A stretch of DNA of 64,000 nt from Pyxicephalus adspersus (Eukaryota; Chordata; Amphibia; Anura; Pyxicephalidae), in the NCBI RefSeq assembly GCF_032062135.1, contig NC_092863.1, forward strand, positions 12,268,930 to 12,332,929, given 5' to 3'. The position numbers were made by a program, and so were the translations under genes. Shown one piece after another: positions 36,605 through 47,760 of the stretch (position 1 is the first letter of the stretch; the number at the start of each line of letters is the position of its first letter). Under the pieces are notes generated by a model. It worked only from the letters and a program-made list of their open reading frames with translations, did no database searches and had not been told where the DNA came from.

Positions 36605-36905
36605 TCAGCCTTTCTCAACCTTCTTGTCTAAGTGGAACCCTTAAAATGGGGAAAACCCCCACTAAAACCAATTGATTGGGGTTCAGTGAGGGAATAATTC
36701 TTTTAAACTGAAGGCCAGTGGAAAAAAATAACTGCTTATACTTGTGGCTAGAATGATTCCTTAATAGATGACCTAAAAGATCATTAGTACCAGACAGCTG
36801 GTCCTTCCACATGGCATTGACCCTAGAGCTATTCAGGAATTTAGACATGTCAAGGAACTTCTAGGTTCTGGAGAAGCCTGGGGTTCCATGGAACTCTGGT
36901 TGAGT
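36605..36905. mobile_element. MITE-like repeat with inverted ends
   Basis: Starts AGCCTTTCTCAACCTTCTTG and ends GGAACTCTGGTTGAGTTTAG, so CTCAACC and GGTTGAG face each other. Weaker relatives begin at about 37985 (GTCTTTTTCAACCTTTCTTT) and 48755 (GTATCCTAACAAGGGTTCCG). Superfamily not determined. Confidence 0.45.
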
Positions 36906-39092
36906 TTAGACAGAGGTCAGCAATGGTAACTTCCAGGTTTTACTCATGACTATTTTCCTTTATACCTTTAGATTTTTAATGTGCAGCCTTTAATTACTAA
37001 AGAACATTAGATTGCCCAGTAAATGGAGTATTAGGAAGTATGACATTTTTAGGGTTTATCAAGCTCTACGTAAAATTGTTCAGGGGTTGACATTGGGAAT
37101 TATATTTTAAGATCTACCAGAGATATTTAGGATGAACATTCTGTATTGTCTGTAAATGAAGATTCTGCAAATTATACCTCAGCTGTATTAAAAGGAGAAC
37201 TAACCACCTAGCTTATACCTTTTTTCTCTGTCACAGGTAAGAACATTCATTGCTCTAAACTCTACTATTAATATTGCTAATTTAGCCCTCTTTCCTTCTG
37301 CACTTTTCAGCCCTGATTTATATAGGCAGATTTTTTTTTGTCATTATCTAATGATAAAACTCAAAGCTATTTACGAAGCTCTGTATTTAATACTTTTTGA
37401 GCCACTGACCCAGAACAAGCAGGCTGATCTGCATACTTTTCTCAGTTCCCAGCCTCAGACAATACTGAAAATAATGGATCAACATGATAGCAATCCAACT
37501 CATATTTTCATAAAGTAGGAATAGTAGTCACAATATTTCATCAGTACAGGACTCTTAATGTCATGTTTACTACAGAATATTCCGTGTAAATGTCATGTAT
37601 TGCATAAGTTTATTATCATGTTTTAATTTTTATTTTTATTTCTTTGCCCTGGTAAGTCAAATTGATAAAATATTCTAAAGGGATCAACCTGATTAACCTG
37701 AGATTTTTCAAGGTTCTACTACTTCTTAGTTGCAACAAGCAATGAATGCATGCCAATTCAATGTAGGATAAAAAGCATTTATGATTAGAACAAAAGCCAT
37801 GTAGAGAAATATTGCTTTAAAAGCCATAAATTAACAAAAATTGAAAATCCCAGGGCAACTGTTAATTCTAGAGACAGAGACTCATTTGGCTAAAGTATGA
37901 AAAAGCTTTTCAAATGTGTTCAAATTTATAAATATATAGAGTACAGTCACAGACTGAAAATGCTTTGCTTTACACACTTGTATTAGTCTTTTTCAACCTT
38001 TCTTTGAACCCTTGAAATAATATTCTTATCTCAGGAAACCCGTTACAGTTACTATATTCACAAGAAGGCCTCTTACATTGCTAGCCAGTGGTAAGAATAC
38101 CACTCTTACAAAATACCCAAAAAGATCTTTGGCATCAATGGTAATTGACCGGAGAGGTCCAAATAGCACATGTCTCAAGAAACCTCCAGCAATCTCTGGG
38201 AGAACTATAACTCTCTACGGAATCCAGGTTGTGAAACTCTACTCAAGAGAATTTAGCTCTGTCCTGAATAAATTCACAAATGGATACATAAGCAATGTCA
38301 TCCACTCTCACAAATGTTTACATATTCTAATGCTCACTTTGACCTGAAATAATGCTGAAACTGCTGTCTCTAATCAAAACCATTGTCAAAGATAATTTAA
38401 GCTCATTCTGGCAGACTCCACTCATCCTCCTTTGTCATTGTATTAGTAATTTACAAAATTATATGTTGGCAATATATAAAATTATTAGCATTAAATATGA
38501 ATAACTATTCAAAATGTGTGTATGTTATACATGGCACCATATAAGCAGACTTAAAGCACATTATAGCTCTGCAAAGGGACACAGCTTTTTTTTTGTATAC
38601 TTTCGAGACCTGTGGATTATATAGTAACCGGATTTGGTACTTGTTTATACTGTCCTATAGAAGCCTGTAGCTGAACTTTAGGTTTGTTCATAGGAAAAAA
38701 CAATAATTTATGTTGAGTTAACAGAACAATAAAACAGAACCTGGCCAGATACACAAATATATTCCTATTCCAATTTAAGCTAACCAACAGAAAAAAAAAT
38801 AAAAACAAATTAGTCCTTCCACTTAGCAAATAAAATGTGTTTATTATAGTCCTCTGAACTTCTTTCTGCTGGAACAAAATATATCAACCAGCAAAGATAT
38901 AATGGGTTTTATTGAAAAGAACAGTTAAAGCCCCTAAAAAACAACACTAATACTATTCTTCTATGTAGAAAATAATCTACATCATACAGCAATACATAGT
39001 AGCAGACATGAGTTGAAGCTATTTCCAAAAAAACAAAGTTTTCACACACAGCTGGGAGGCATTTTTCAGGTCACAATTTGTGTTTATGGCAG
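36906..39092. other. Unique non-coding sequence with one decayed repeat near 37985-38240
   Basis: A weak relative of the 36605 element starts at about 37985. No gene was recognised. Confidence 0.35.
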
Positions 39093-39094
39093 AC

Positions 39095-39108
39095 TGGCGC
39101 CCCCTGCC
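39095..39108 (-). promoter_or_regulatory. CTCF-like motif
   Basis: The minus strand reads GGCAGGGGGCGCCA, matching the AGGGGGCGC core of the vertebrate CTCF site. It is a motif match only. Confidence 0.25.
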
Positions 39109-39229
39109 AACTATAAATATAAACTTTACATTCCAGCTTTAGCCCTATACATTCCAAGAAGCTGATAATGTGTCCTCCTTGCAGACAATGCTTGATGGTG
39201 GCATAATATAACTATCAGTTTAGCATTTT

Positions 39230-39535
39230 GCATATCTCCCTTCATCCCACACTCCAGCATACGGCTCCCCCTTCTCTTGCGGTTTTATTCACGCTGTATT
39301 AGCTGTGAAGCGATTTACATTAATACCGTCTTGTTTCAACTAAAAAATTTAATTGACTTTACTTAACGAGTGGCAAGCGCAATAAAATGAGTAATTCAAA
39401 TTTATATGCTCAGGGGTCTGTCATTCCAAAAGACTGGGTTTAAAACGACTATTTTTCTTCCTCCAGGCTGTTCCAGAACAACAGAGGGAACTGGAAATTA
39501 CAAACCGCAAAATTAGGTTGTGGGCTTCTGAAACC
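39230..39535. other. Candidate conserved non-coding element (best in window)
   Basis: Repeat-free sequence with GATTTACATTAATACCGTC, AATTTAATTGACTTTACTTA, GCGCAATAAAATGAGTAATT and CAGGGGTCTGTCATTCC. Homeodomain- and TALE-like words are dense, CpGs are retained and there is no open frame. The texture fits a developmental enhancer; conservation is not shown. Confidence 0.35.
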
Positions 39536-39929
39536 AGAAGATATTACACATTTTTACTTAAAAAATCCATCTGTAACTCCTCAACTTGAATGTTTACATA
39601 GCTTGCACAGAACCAGATAAAATGCTCTGTGGCACTTTCACTTCTCCTGAAGATTTCTTTGGTATACACACTTTCATAGCAGTGAAATACAGGACCAAAG
39701 GACCTATAGGAACTGATCTGTAGCACTATGTATGGAAAATAAACTTGTTTGGCTCACCCATTCCATGAGACAGAGAGATAGCGCAGATAATGTAGGTGAT
39801 TGCAGAATACTCCCAATATGCTATCCACTTAATCCTCAATACCTTCTCAGGTCTACCTTTGCTCTCATGATGGCTGTGCCATTTATTCATATATTAAAGC
39901 ACTCCCAGCTAAGTGAGACTTTGAACTGT

Positions 39930-40640
39930 AAATGAAGCGTCTGGAGGATACTTACTGTTCTAAAATGGCTGATTTGAGAAGGGACTTGGGGGATAGAAAT
40001 GAAGATATAAACGTGACAGCAGGTGTCATACAGAATTGCATTCAGCACCCTAATGACATTCCAGATGATCATACAATGCTAATTCCTCAGCTGATATACC
40101 AGCAAGATGACTTTGAAAACAGAAATAGAAGTAACAATATTATGATATAGGTCATACCTAAATCTGTAAAGCCTGAAGATCCTGTCTGCAGTAAAAGCTA
40201 TTTTAAGTTTGCTGCATAAACATTAGAACTTTAGGAGAAAATTAGAAACTGACAAAGTTCACAGAGCATTGGGACCTAGAGACATGGATCCTACTCATCC
40301 TCATATCATATGCAGGATTCACTTTTACCTCATTAAGGAATACATTATCAGGGTGGGTAGGATACAGGACAAGGTTTCTTTTAATGGTACTCCTATCCAG
40401 CTCATGTCTGATGTTTCTGGACAAACTTTAGCTCTAAACTCTGGCCTCACTTGAAAGAACTAACCTCAAGCAGAGATGGGGATCCCCTTTATGTTGATCA
40501 CGCGTCACAAAGGCAAATCAGCATCTTTCTGTTTTCTGAGAGTCTTGCCAAAACATTTGGTAATTGCTGCAAATCTCACAGTTGTACTGGTCCCAACACC
40601 TGCTTTTTCTGAGCTCCCCTTAAGAAAGGTTACCGAGATC
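39930..40640 (+). pseudogene. L1/Tx1-type ORF1 protein remnant
   Basis: ORF1p of L1-like LINEs binds the element's RNA as a trimer. Three frames reconstruct its order. At 39932-40150 there is a coiled-coil-like stretch ending D-F-E-N-R-N-R-S-N-N-I-M-I, the end-of-coil motif before the RRM. At 40269-40454 G-P-R-D-M-D-P-T-H-P-H-I-I-C-R-I-H-F is followed by the F-N-G-T-P-I-Q-L strand. At 40476-40530 G-I-P-F-M-L, from the C-terminal domain, is followed by G-K-S-A-S-F. Stops and frameshifts separate the parts. No endonuclease or reverse transcriptase ORF follows, so the copy is 3' truncated. Confidence 0.8.
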
Positions 40641-40814
40641 AAATATTTTTCTAGGTTCGGTTGCTGCGGTTCTCTATTTGGTATAAAACTACTTTTTTTT
40701 CTTTTTTTTTAAGCTATGACGGCGCTAGGTCACAAATTGTGTTAAAATTGGATACGTACCTGGGCAGACAGCCTACGTTTACTGAAACTTCTTTAAATTT
40801 GAATTTGTTAAGTA

Positions 40815-40966
40815 CATTGAAAGTAGCACAGTAGCTAGCACTCTTACATTTGATGCACTGGGGTCCAAGTTTTGAATCTTGGCCAGTACAGAGAATGGTT
40901 ATACGATCACATAACTGTGGACTTTGTAAAAAGCTGTAATATATTGGCACAATATAAATAGTAGGC
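40815..40966 (+). mobile_element. tRNA-headed SINE with internal deletion
   Basis: Begins GTAGCACAGTAGCTAGCACT and continues to a degenerate B-box region (AGTTTTGAATCTTGGCCAG). It then jumps to the tail block CATAACTGTGGACTTTGTA, AATATATTGGCACAATATAA. The middle third present in the copy at 62850-63141 is absent. Confidence 0.65.
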
Positions 40967-41304
40967 GTTAATTATAATAACAGAAGCCTATTTTGCAATG
41001 AGGATCAATGGATAAGAGCATTTATCAATGTAAGAGCTGGAATCACAAAACTGTTGTGATAACTGTAATATTCACTATAGTGACACAGCTAATAAACTTG
41101 CATTGGAAAGCTTCCCAACAGCTTTGTGGCTTCCCACAGCTAAAAAAAGTTTTTTTTAGCTGTGTGTTCATTAAAGTGAAACTACATTTACCTATATTAT
41201 ACCAGAATGAACAGCATCTTTACATGTTCAAGCTAAATTTTACCCTAGTGTGTCTACCTGCAGAGATTTAAACTCCTGGGCCTTTCAAATTTTTTTTCCA
41301 CATT
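40967..41304. other. Unique non-coding sequence
   Basis: Contains a short inverted repeat CAGCTAAAAAAAG / CTTTTTTTTAGCTG near 41137-41163. Nothing else was recognised. Confidence 0.4.
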
Positions 41305-41420
41305 CAAAGTTTTTGTTTTTTTTAATTTGAGGCAGGGGAACATCTCTGATCTTGGCCTGGATTCAAACTAGGACTCAACATTTAAGTACTATCAATTTAG
41401 CCAACTATGCTGCCCCATGC
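41305..41420 (-). mobile_element. tRNA-headed SINE, 5' part
   Basis: On the minus strand GGGCAGCATAGTTGGCTAAA leads through TTGAGTCCTAGTTTGAATCC, a B-box-like tRNA segment, to CAGGCCAAGATCAGAG. This is the head of the SINE at 62850-63141; the body is missing. Confidence 0.6.
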
Positions 41421-42834
41421 AAAGTCTCTTTTCCTCAAAGGATCTAATCTGTAGCGAATTCTTTTGTGGAGGGAATTTAATTTTAATGAGAAGAGCTTGG
41501 CTAGAACTTAATGCAGCATGCAGGTCAAAAATGTATTTAATGATTTTTGTTTGCCATGGCGAAACTACTTATGACCGTCACAGTGGTGCAAAAACTGATA
41601 AGGCGCTAAACTCCTGTGATTTTTTTTGGCAGGGTTTAAAGAGAATGGTACAAGAAAAAAAAACTGACAGTTCTTTTGGAAAAACACCTGGTCAGTGACA
41701 AAGGTCAGAGGAAAAACGACTTGTTCCAACCGATTCACACCAAACCTTGTAGATAACTAATCGTTACAAGACTGTGATGCAAAAAGGAAAAAATAAGAAT
41801 TAGGGAACAAAAGGCCACATCATGTCAGATCAAACAGAAAACAGATTGCAGCAGGCAAAGGATCACCCAAACTCGACAACTAAAATTCATTACAGGAAAT
41901 GTCAGTTGCAGCTCAATTATGCTGCCACTAGAAAGAGGCAGAATTAGCAGTGTGACATGGCCTTCTATAGCTGCAATCTCTAGTCTCAGTTTTGTTGCTT
42001 GGAAAAACTAACACTGCAGTAAGTATAAAGTCCTTCAATCAGTGGTTCTATTGATTTGTAGCTCAGTTGTCAAGCAACTGACTTGTAGCTGCCACAAATC
42101 TCTGCTACAAAGTTTCTGCATGATATTGTACTAGAACTGCAGAGATGATGACAAATATAGCTATGGAAAAAACTTACACGTTATGCAACTTCCACATAGG
42201 ATTGTAACTATCTGCAAAAAATTAGAATACTTTGCTTAATGGTAAGGCTTAGTGTTGTACTTTGTATTTGATAAAATATAAATTATCCACAAAGAACTTA
42301 TCTACATTTATGACAAGCAAATTTTTACAATTAACTTTGTAGCCAAAACTGCTACCATTGTCCATTTTGTTTGATTTGCTCCCATTTTTTTTCATTCTTA
42401 CTTTTAGGTATAATTAGGACTTTATACTATGAAAAGACAACAAATGTAACTCCATTTGTAACTGTGCTTACTTGTACTACTAGGAAGTACATTTTCCTTT
42501 GTGTTCTTTATACATCACATATTTTATGTATTAGGGAAACAGTGTGCTAAAAAAAACGTCCACTAGCCACATTTGAATCCACATTAACAGAAAGCAGTCC
42601 TCAGGGGAAAAAAAACATACCTAAAGCCTTCTATGTCCTGTTGGGATAATCTCCCTTCATATCTTACTCATTGCCCCATAGACACATCAGGAAGAATGGA
42701 AAAGATCTTCTTTTAGGATATATTTCCCAGTTACAACTATTACTACAGTAACATTCTCTCTTTTTTCTGATGAAACATCAAGTTTTTGGATATTCACGTG
42801 TTTTCATTCTTGGTGACAGTGGCTACCAAGACAC
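41421..42834. other. Unique non-coding sequence
   Basis: No gene or recognised repeat was found. Confidence 0.4.
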
Positions 42835-43050
42835 ATTGGGTCTGGTTTAATAAAGCTCTTCAAAGAGAGGATAAACTTTTATTAGTGAAGCTGGGTGATC
42901 CAGCAAACTTGAAATGGATTTCTTACAAGTCATTTGCTACTTGTTAGCAAATGTTTTAAACCTTAGACCAGATCCATTCCAGGTTTGCTGGATCACCCAG
43001 CTTCACTGATGAAAGTGTATCCTCTCCAGCCTTTGAGAGCTTTAATAATT
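42835..43050. mobile_element. Fold-back MITE
   Basis: The whole element is a long imperfect palindrome. Outer arms pair TTAATAAAGCTCT with AGAGCTTTAATAA, and middle arms pair GAAGCTGGGTGATCCAGCAA with TTGCTGGATCACCCAGCTTC (20 bp, perfect). A perfect apical hairpin is CATTTGCTA-CTTGT-TAGCAAATG (42931-42953). It is non-coding. Confidence 0.85.
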
Positions 43051-43140
43051 CATTGGGTCTGGTTTATTAAAGCTCTCCAAGATAGAGATGGAGAAGATAT
43101 CCTATCGTGGGAGAACCTAAGTGATCCAGCAAACAAAGTG
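43051..43140 (+). mobile_element. Partial second copy of fold-back MITE
   Basis: Begins CATTGGGTCTGGTTTATTAA directly after the first copy and reaches GTGATCCAGCAAAC, the end of one arm. The other arm is missing, so this is half of the palindrome. Confidence 0.75.
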
Positions 43141-44392
43141 TGTGAATCTCTACACTCTCTACAATATATATTTGTTGTTCTGTCTATTTATTAAAGAACA
43201 TTTTGGATTCTTTTAAAATGTAAAACAATGTTTTTTCTTGGCAGTATGGTAGTTATTCATAGTACTTTAGACTACCAAATAAGCAGCCTGTACTATTCAT
43301 ATATTTTAAAACAGCTCCCATGTTTATATAAGAAAAATATACTCTTGTGCTCTGTTTACATGAAAATTCTGCACATTAAACCACTGCAGAGCCAAAACTC
43401 TGTGAGCTGAATATAAATGTAGAGCACAAAATTATGAAGAATAATTTACTACAACTGCTGTAGACATCTGTCATTTTACATAGCATAAAGAGGTGGTACC
43501 AGGTTGTGCACTGCTACTATAAGCATGTTATTTATAATTATAAAACATAAGAGAGAACAAGCAGGACTATAACAGCAGGAGTAATGCCTCCTCCAGCACT
43601 CTGGTAACACTAATTTAATTATACAGCTGGATGCCATCCTTATCCTAATCATATTACATTACAGGTTTTGTTTTAATGTGCAGAAGTTTTTTTTAACAGG
43701 TAACAACCTACAGATGTTAAGGAAGCTACTAAAGGTCTCTGAGAAAAACATCTGTTTGTGTTATCACCTATGAGTTGCCATAAAAAAGACTTGAAAAATA
43801 AAGATAGCAAACAATCGGGAAGCAACTAAAATTCCATTCAAAGAACAAATTAAATGCCTGGCCATGCTACTACGTATACTTATCCTACCATCACATCTCC
43901 ACTAATATATTAGATGTTAAATCTGAACTCTAAAATGAAGATATTTTTTTCACCCAATGTTTCTCCTACTGAGACACAGTCCAAACATTATACCACCTGT
44001 AACACCATACCTACCAAGCAATCTTGGAAACTCCTGGGGCAAAGGAGGGACCTGTAAGGAGGAGGTGGCAGATCTGTGGGTGGTAATGGGAATTCTGTTC
44101 TCTTCAGCTGCTCATGCTCTGTCATGGCCCTTGTGTTGCAAGTTAGTGAATTTGAAATACAAGCTGTGCACTGTTAAACTTGCCCCACTGTTTTCACTAT
44201 TCATCATTTGTTGAAGTAACATCTGCCATTTATTTTTTGTTTTTGCTTTTTAAATGCTAATCAACATTTCTCCTGTCCTGCTCCTGTCATAAAGATATAG
44301 TGGTAGGTAACATAGGGTCCAGAGCAAAGAGAAAAGGAGAAAAGCAGACAAACAAAACAGGATGTTAATAAAATAAATATAAAAGTTGCCAC
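43141..44392. other. Unique non-coding sequence
   Basis: No gene or recognised repeat was found. Confidence 0.4.
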
Positions 44393-44593
44393 TTTAAAAA
44401 ATACTTTTTTTTTTAATAGAATCTGTGCTAAAACACACCCCGTTTACGGTAAAAAAGTGTATGTGCAAAAACACCACACAAAAAACGTGCACTGGGGTAC
44501 TATTTGGTAATCCCTCCTCTAAAGAGGAAGGGCCACCCTTTTCCTCAGACCCTCCGAAGCAAAGCTCCAGACGAGGGCTGAGTACTGAGCCCA

Positions 44594-44661
44594 TCCAGCC
44601 GAAGCTGGAATGGACTTACATGCCCCCCTGGCGAAGCCAGAGAGGGTCCTTTTCTCTCTGG
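44594..44661 (-). other. Hairpin cluster, including one UUCG tetraloop
   Basis: On the minus strand TCCAGC-TTCG-GCTGGA (44594-44609) is a 6-bp stem closed by a C(UUCG)G tetraloop. A 7-bp stem around GGC-TTC-GCC lies at 44626-44642 and can exchange with CCAGAGAG/CTCTCTGG (44637-44644 and 44654-44661). Further pairs CTCTC-TTCGG-GAGAG (about 44701-44715) and CTCCC/GGGAG lie just upstream on the RNA. Confidence 0.65.
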
Positions 44662-44995
44662 GGCCGCATAAGCGGGTCCCAACAGATACTCAGCTGGGAG
44701 CTCTCCCGAAGAGAGACTCCCACTAAGGGAGAGCGCCTGGTTGTTAGGCCGAGGCACTCTCCAAGACTTCAGGGCTAGCCCATAAGGGAATAGCACCCTC
44801 CATCAAACGTGGCAACAAGTACCACACCAGTGAGAGTGACATTACATAAAAAAAAACATTTAAATAAAATGTGCTCAGTGCATAACACACTGCGCAACAG
44901 ATTTTAAAAATTGCCCATCTGCACTAGCCGCAGCTAATGCAGAAAAAGGCGATGTGCAAAATCAAGTATAAACAGTGACGTGACTGTGCATCTTA

Positions 44996-45056
44996 AAAAT
45001 CAGTGGGGTCCCAAACCCAGTGATTTTAAGGTGCCCCTGGATCGCCACTCCAGGGG
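44996..45056 (-). other. Two strong adjacent hairpins inside the chimeric RNA
   Basis: AAAATCAGTGGG (44996-45007) pairs with CCCAGTGATTTT (45016-45027) at 11 of 12 positions. CCCCTGGA (45034-45041) pairs perfectly with TCCAGGGG (45049-45056). They lie in the first half of the RNA after the U2 head. Confidence 0.75.
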
Positions 45057-45330
45057 TACGACACTGGAGCGAGATTCGGACCACTCGTCAGACCGATTGG
45101 TAAGACCAAGCTTTCCCTGCACCAACCAGTGGGTCAGTCTAATCTGTTGGAGCTCCTTCTCAGGGCAGGCCCCATGCCTTCTCCGGTGGACCAAGCCGGC
45201 AGAATTAGCATAGGGCGGCCCCTTACAGAGCAACACCAACAGGCAGACCATCCTTAACAGAGGTACTTGAACACTGCATTCTTGCCAGGAATGCCAGTGC
45301 CTTTCCACCCTGATCACTGGAAGGATTTGG

Positions 45331-45368
45331 TACTACACTTGATCTTAGCCAAAAGGCCGAGAAGGGAT
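45331..45368 (-). pseudogene. U2 snRNA 5' end fragment
   Basis: The minus strand reads ATCCCTTCTCGGCCTTTTGG then CTAAGATCAAGTGTAGTA. It equals U2 nucleotides 1-38 except for C in place of G at position 4. It includes the GUAGUA that pairs with intron branch points and stops just after it. The Sm site and 3' stem-loops are absent, so this cannot act as U2. Confidence 0.9.
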
Positions 45369-45380
45369 TTTATAAAATAC

Positions 45381-46260
45381 TTCTATCAAAGCTAAACCTA
45401 ATATAAACACTAGTGTTTAATTCTGAACCAATGTCCAAATATCTGGTGTATGAGGTAGCACTACTAACCAACACACCAGATGAGAGTGCTGTGCAATTAG
45501 GATAAAAGTTTCAGGCAGTAGGAAGGAGCCTTCCTGTGTGCAGCCAGTGATAAGTAAAGATAGGCCCAGAGCTATAAAAAGAAAATTAAAGACGAAGGGG
45601 CGACATGACAGTGTTAACAAGAAATTAGGGTATGAAAGGGTGAAAGGAAAAATGGGAGACAGATAAGGTATTAGCTAATGGGCATGGAGAAATCAGCCAA
45701 TGGGAGAGTTGTGAAAAAAGAAAGGGGAGGGGACAGTCAGTTGTTGAAAGGAAAAAGTTTGCCCACCCTCTCTCCCTATTTGTAAGGAATTGGGGGCTGC
45801 CTATGTTATAAGGTTTGGGGGATTTGTGCTTGGGGATGTATTACAATGTCGTCATGGCGGCTTTTATGGCGGGTAAACTCTATGTAGGGGTTGTAGTTTT
45901 TTCCGAGCAAACAGGCATTTTAAAGCGGGGAGGAAACCGATCTGAGGTATATGGTCTTTAAATTATGGTGTTTTGTGGATAGTAAGGAATGGGAGTGGTT
46001 AAAAGAAAAAGATTGGCTATAGGGAAGCTAGTGTATATGTCCCCGACGCTGTGTTTTGGCGGCAGGGGGCAGGACAAATTTAAAGGGGGTCCCCAGGTTG
46101 AAAGAGGTGGATGCCTTCATGGACCTTGGCCTAGTAGAAGTTTCTAGGCTTAAGTTTATTAAGATGTTGTTATTGTTGATTTTAAAATCATTGTTAATAA
46201 AAAGGCTGCTATGGCAAATTTATACCAAAAACGATGTGTAAGTGTGTTGAAACTGGGAAT
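45381..46260 (+). mobile_element. Possible retroelement terminal region
   Basis: Composition differs from the surroundings (G-rich, CpG-containing, with CAGCCAATGGGAG near 45691). A run near 46055-46240 reads GCGGCAGGGGGCAGG, GGTGGATGCCTTCATGGACC, TTTAAAATCATTGTTAATAA and AAAGGCTGCTATGGC. I associate these with frog interspersed repeats, possibly an LTR or DIRS-type end. No paired terminal repeat or coding domain was found, so the class is uncertain. Confidence 0.3.
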
Positions 46261-47469
46261 TGTTGGGTAATGAAGTAAGAGAAAATCCTTTATTCTACTC
46301 TGTCATGTCTACATATGGTAGGGAGACTAGAGAACTCAATGATAGGAAAGCAAACAGCAAAACAGACCATGGACAGAACAGTTTAGTAGGAGAACAGTTG
46401 TTAACAGTCCATCAGGAAATTAGGTGACCTCAGGATACTCATTGATGAAGATTTAAAACAGAATTACAGTCTAGCATAAAATACAATAAAATCCCTGTCT
46501 ACCAAATCATTATTGCCCCTAAAGTTATTCTACCTGTTTTTGACTTAAATATGTTTTAAAAATACAATTCCCCTTTTCACAATACACGAGTGGCAGTAGC
46601 AGCCACTATGGATGGTAAAAATTAAAGCATTCTTTGCTCACTTCATCTGTCAGGATGAGCCTTCCTGGTCCGTTTACTTAGCAATCACAAGCCGCCACTG
46701 CTCTTTCAGAAAATGCATTTCAAAGACAAAGAGCAATGGGGTAACAGCTGGCACAACTGCCCTCCAACCAATACTAAACTGCATGTGAACAAGCTCTTCA
46801 CAAATTTTAAAGTTTACTAATGCCTGTTTGTCAACCTACTGTGAACAATTGCACCAAGGATTTATTACTGTGGATCTTATATTACTTTATGCAGTAAAAA
46901 GGATAAATATAGCAAATATGGGGGCATTCAGAGGAGTTCTATGTTGTTTGTGGCAGGCCTTTTTTAATTTCCACCGTGAACCATGTAACGTTTATGCTGC
47001 AAAATCCAACACATAACAAAATGCAAGTAGATGGCATACCTGCTTAAAATTGATCTCTGCATCCTAAGCAAGTAGGGCAAACCACTGCTCTACAATAAAA
47101 CTATAGTATAAAGTCAGTACAATGCATGCTGCCAATCACCACTTGTCACATCCAGTGATGAGCAATTTAATTTATATCCCAGTTGATAGGAGCGCTAGTA
47201 CTGATGCTTTCTTGAAGGACGGTATTCTGATAACCATAATCTGCACAGTCCCTGGCTCGTGCCTGTCTGTTATTAATGTACTATGTGTTTACGCCTCATT
47301 TCTGTTGGATGCCCCGCGTTCCGCTGAATGCTCCTGTCTTCCTAACGTGTCTCTGCCCATGTTCATCTAAGGGATATAGAAACTTTTATCTCAAAGGAGA
47401 ATGGAATTCAAAATAAAATCAGGAAGAAAAAAAAAAAAAGGCGACAGGAATAAATTACATTTCTAATGA
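46261..47469. other. Unique non-coding sequence
   Basis: The block 46650-46790 has conserved-element texture. The frames here have no domain. Confidence 0.35.
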
Positions 47470-47760
47470 AAATGTCTGTTTTTCAGCCAGATGGTGGCTT
47501 TGAAGACGAGAGTATAATGATAGCTGAAATTAGCAGAGATATATCCTCCTCAGTCTGTTGAAATGAACATCAATACATCGTCTTTTGAAGCTACATTTCC
47601 ATTCAAAATACAAGGAACTCTGCTGGTCTCCAGAACTGTGATAATTTAAATCAATTTATTTTACACACTGTGAGGCTAGAAAACATCCAATTGACCTTGA
47701 TATTCTGCCAATGTTCCCTGTGCAAGGAAAAATAGCAAAGGAAGTGACCTACCCAAGCAC
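47470..47760. other. Candidate conserved non-coding element
   Basis: A repeat-free block between GCCAGATGGTGGCTTTG and AAGGAAGTGACCTAC with TAATTTAAATCAATTTATTT and other A/T-core factor words. The call is by texture only. Confidence 0.25.

Larger units (their letters stand above)
44393..45380 (-). mobile_element. U2-headed chimeric retro-insertion with poly(A) and target duplication
   Basis: The minus strand starts at 45368 with the first 38 nt of U2 snRNA (37 match), runs through about 910 nt of unrelated sequence richer in GC than its surroundings, and ends in a run of about 11 A (plus-strand T at about 44405-44415). The flanks TTTAAAAAATAC (44393-44404) and TTTATAAAATAC (45369-45380) are a 12-bp duplication with one mismatch. 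Together these show insertion of an RNA copy by L1-like target-primed reverse transcription. The unknown body has several strong hairpins. It may be a transcript from a U2 promoter into a retroelement inserted in a U2 gene, as known for the Tx1-clade Keno elements, or a U2-headed non-autonomous element. Confidence 0.8.

Noticed and set aside
45000..45317. 105-codon minus-strand frame after the U2 head as a LINE ORF
   Set aside because: No endonuclease, zinc-knuckle or coiled-coil motif could be seen; the sequence is better explained as a structured non-coding or 5' UTR-like region.
45331..45368. Functional U2 snRNA gene
   Set aside because: Only the first 38 nt are present; the Sm site and 3' stem-loops are missing, and poly(A) plus a target duplication show a retrocopy.
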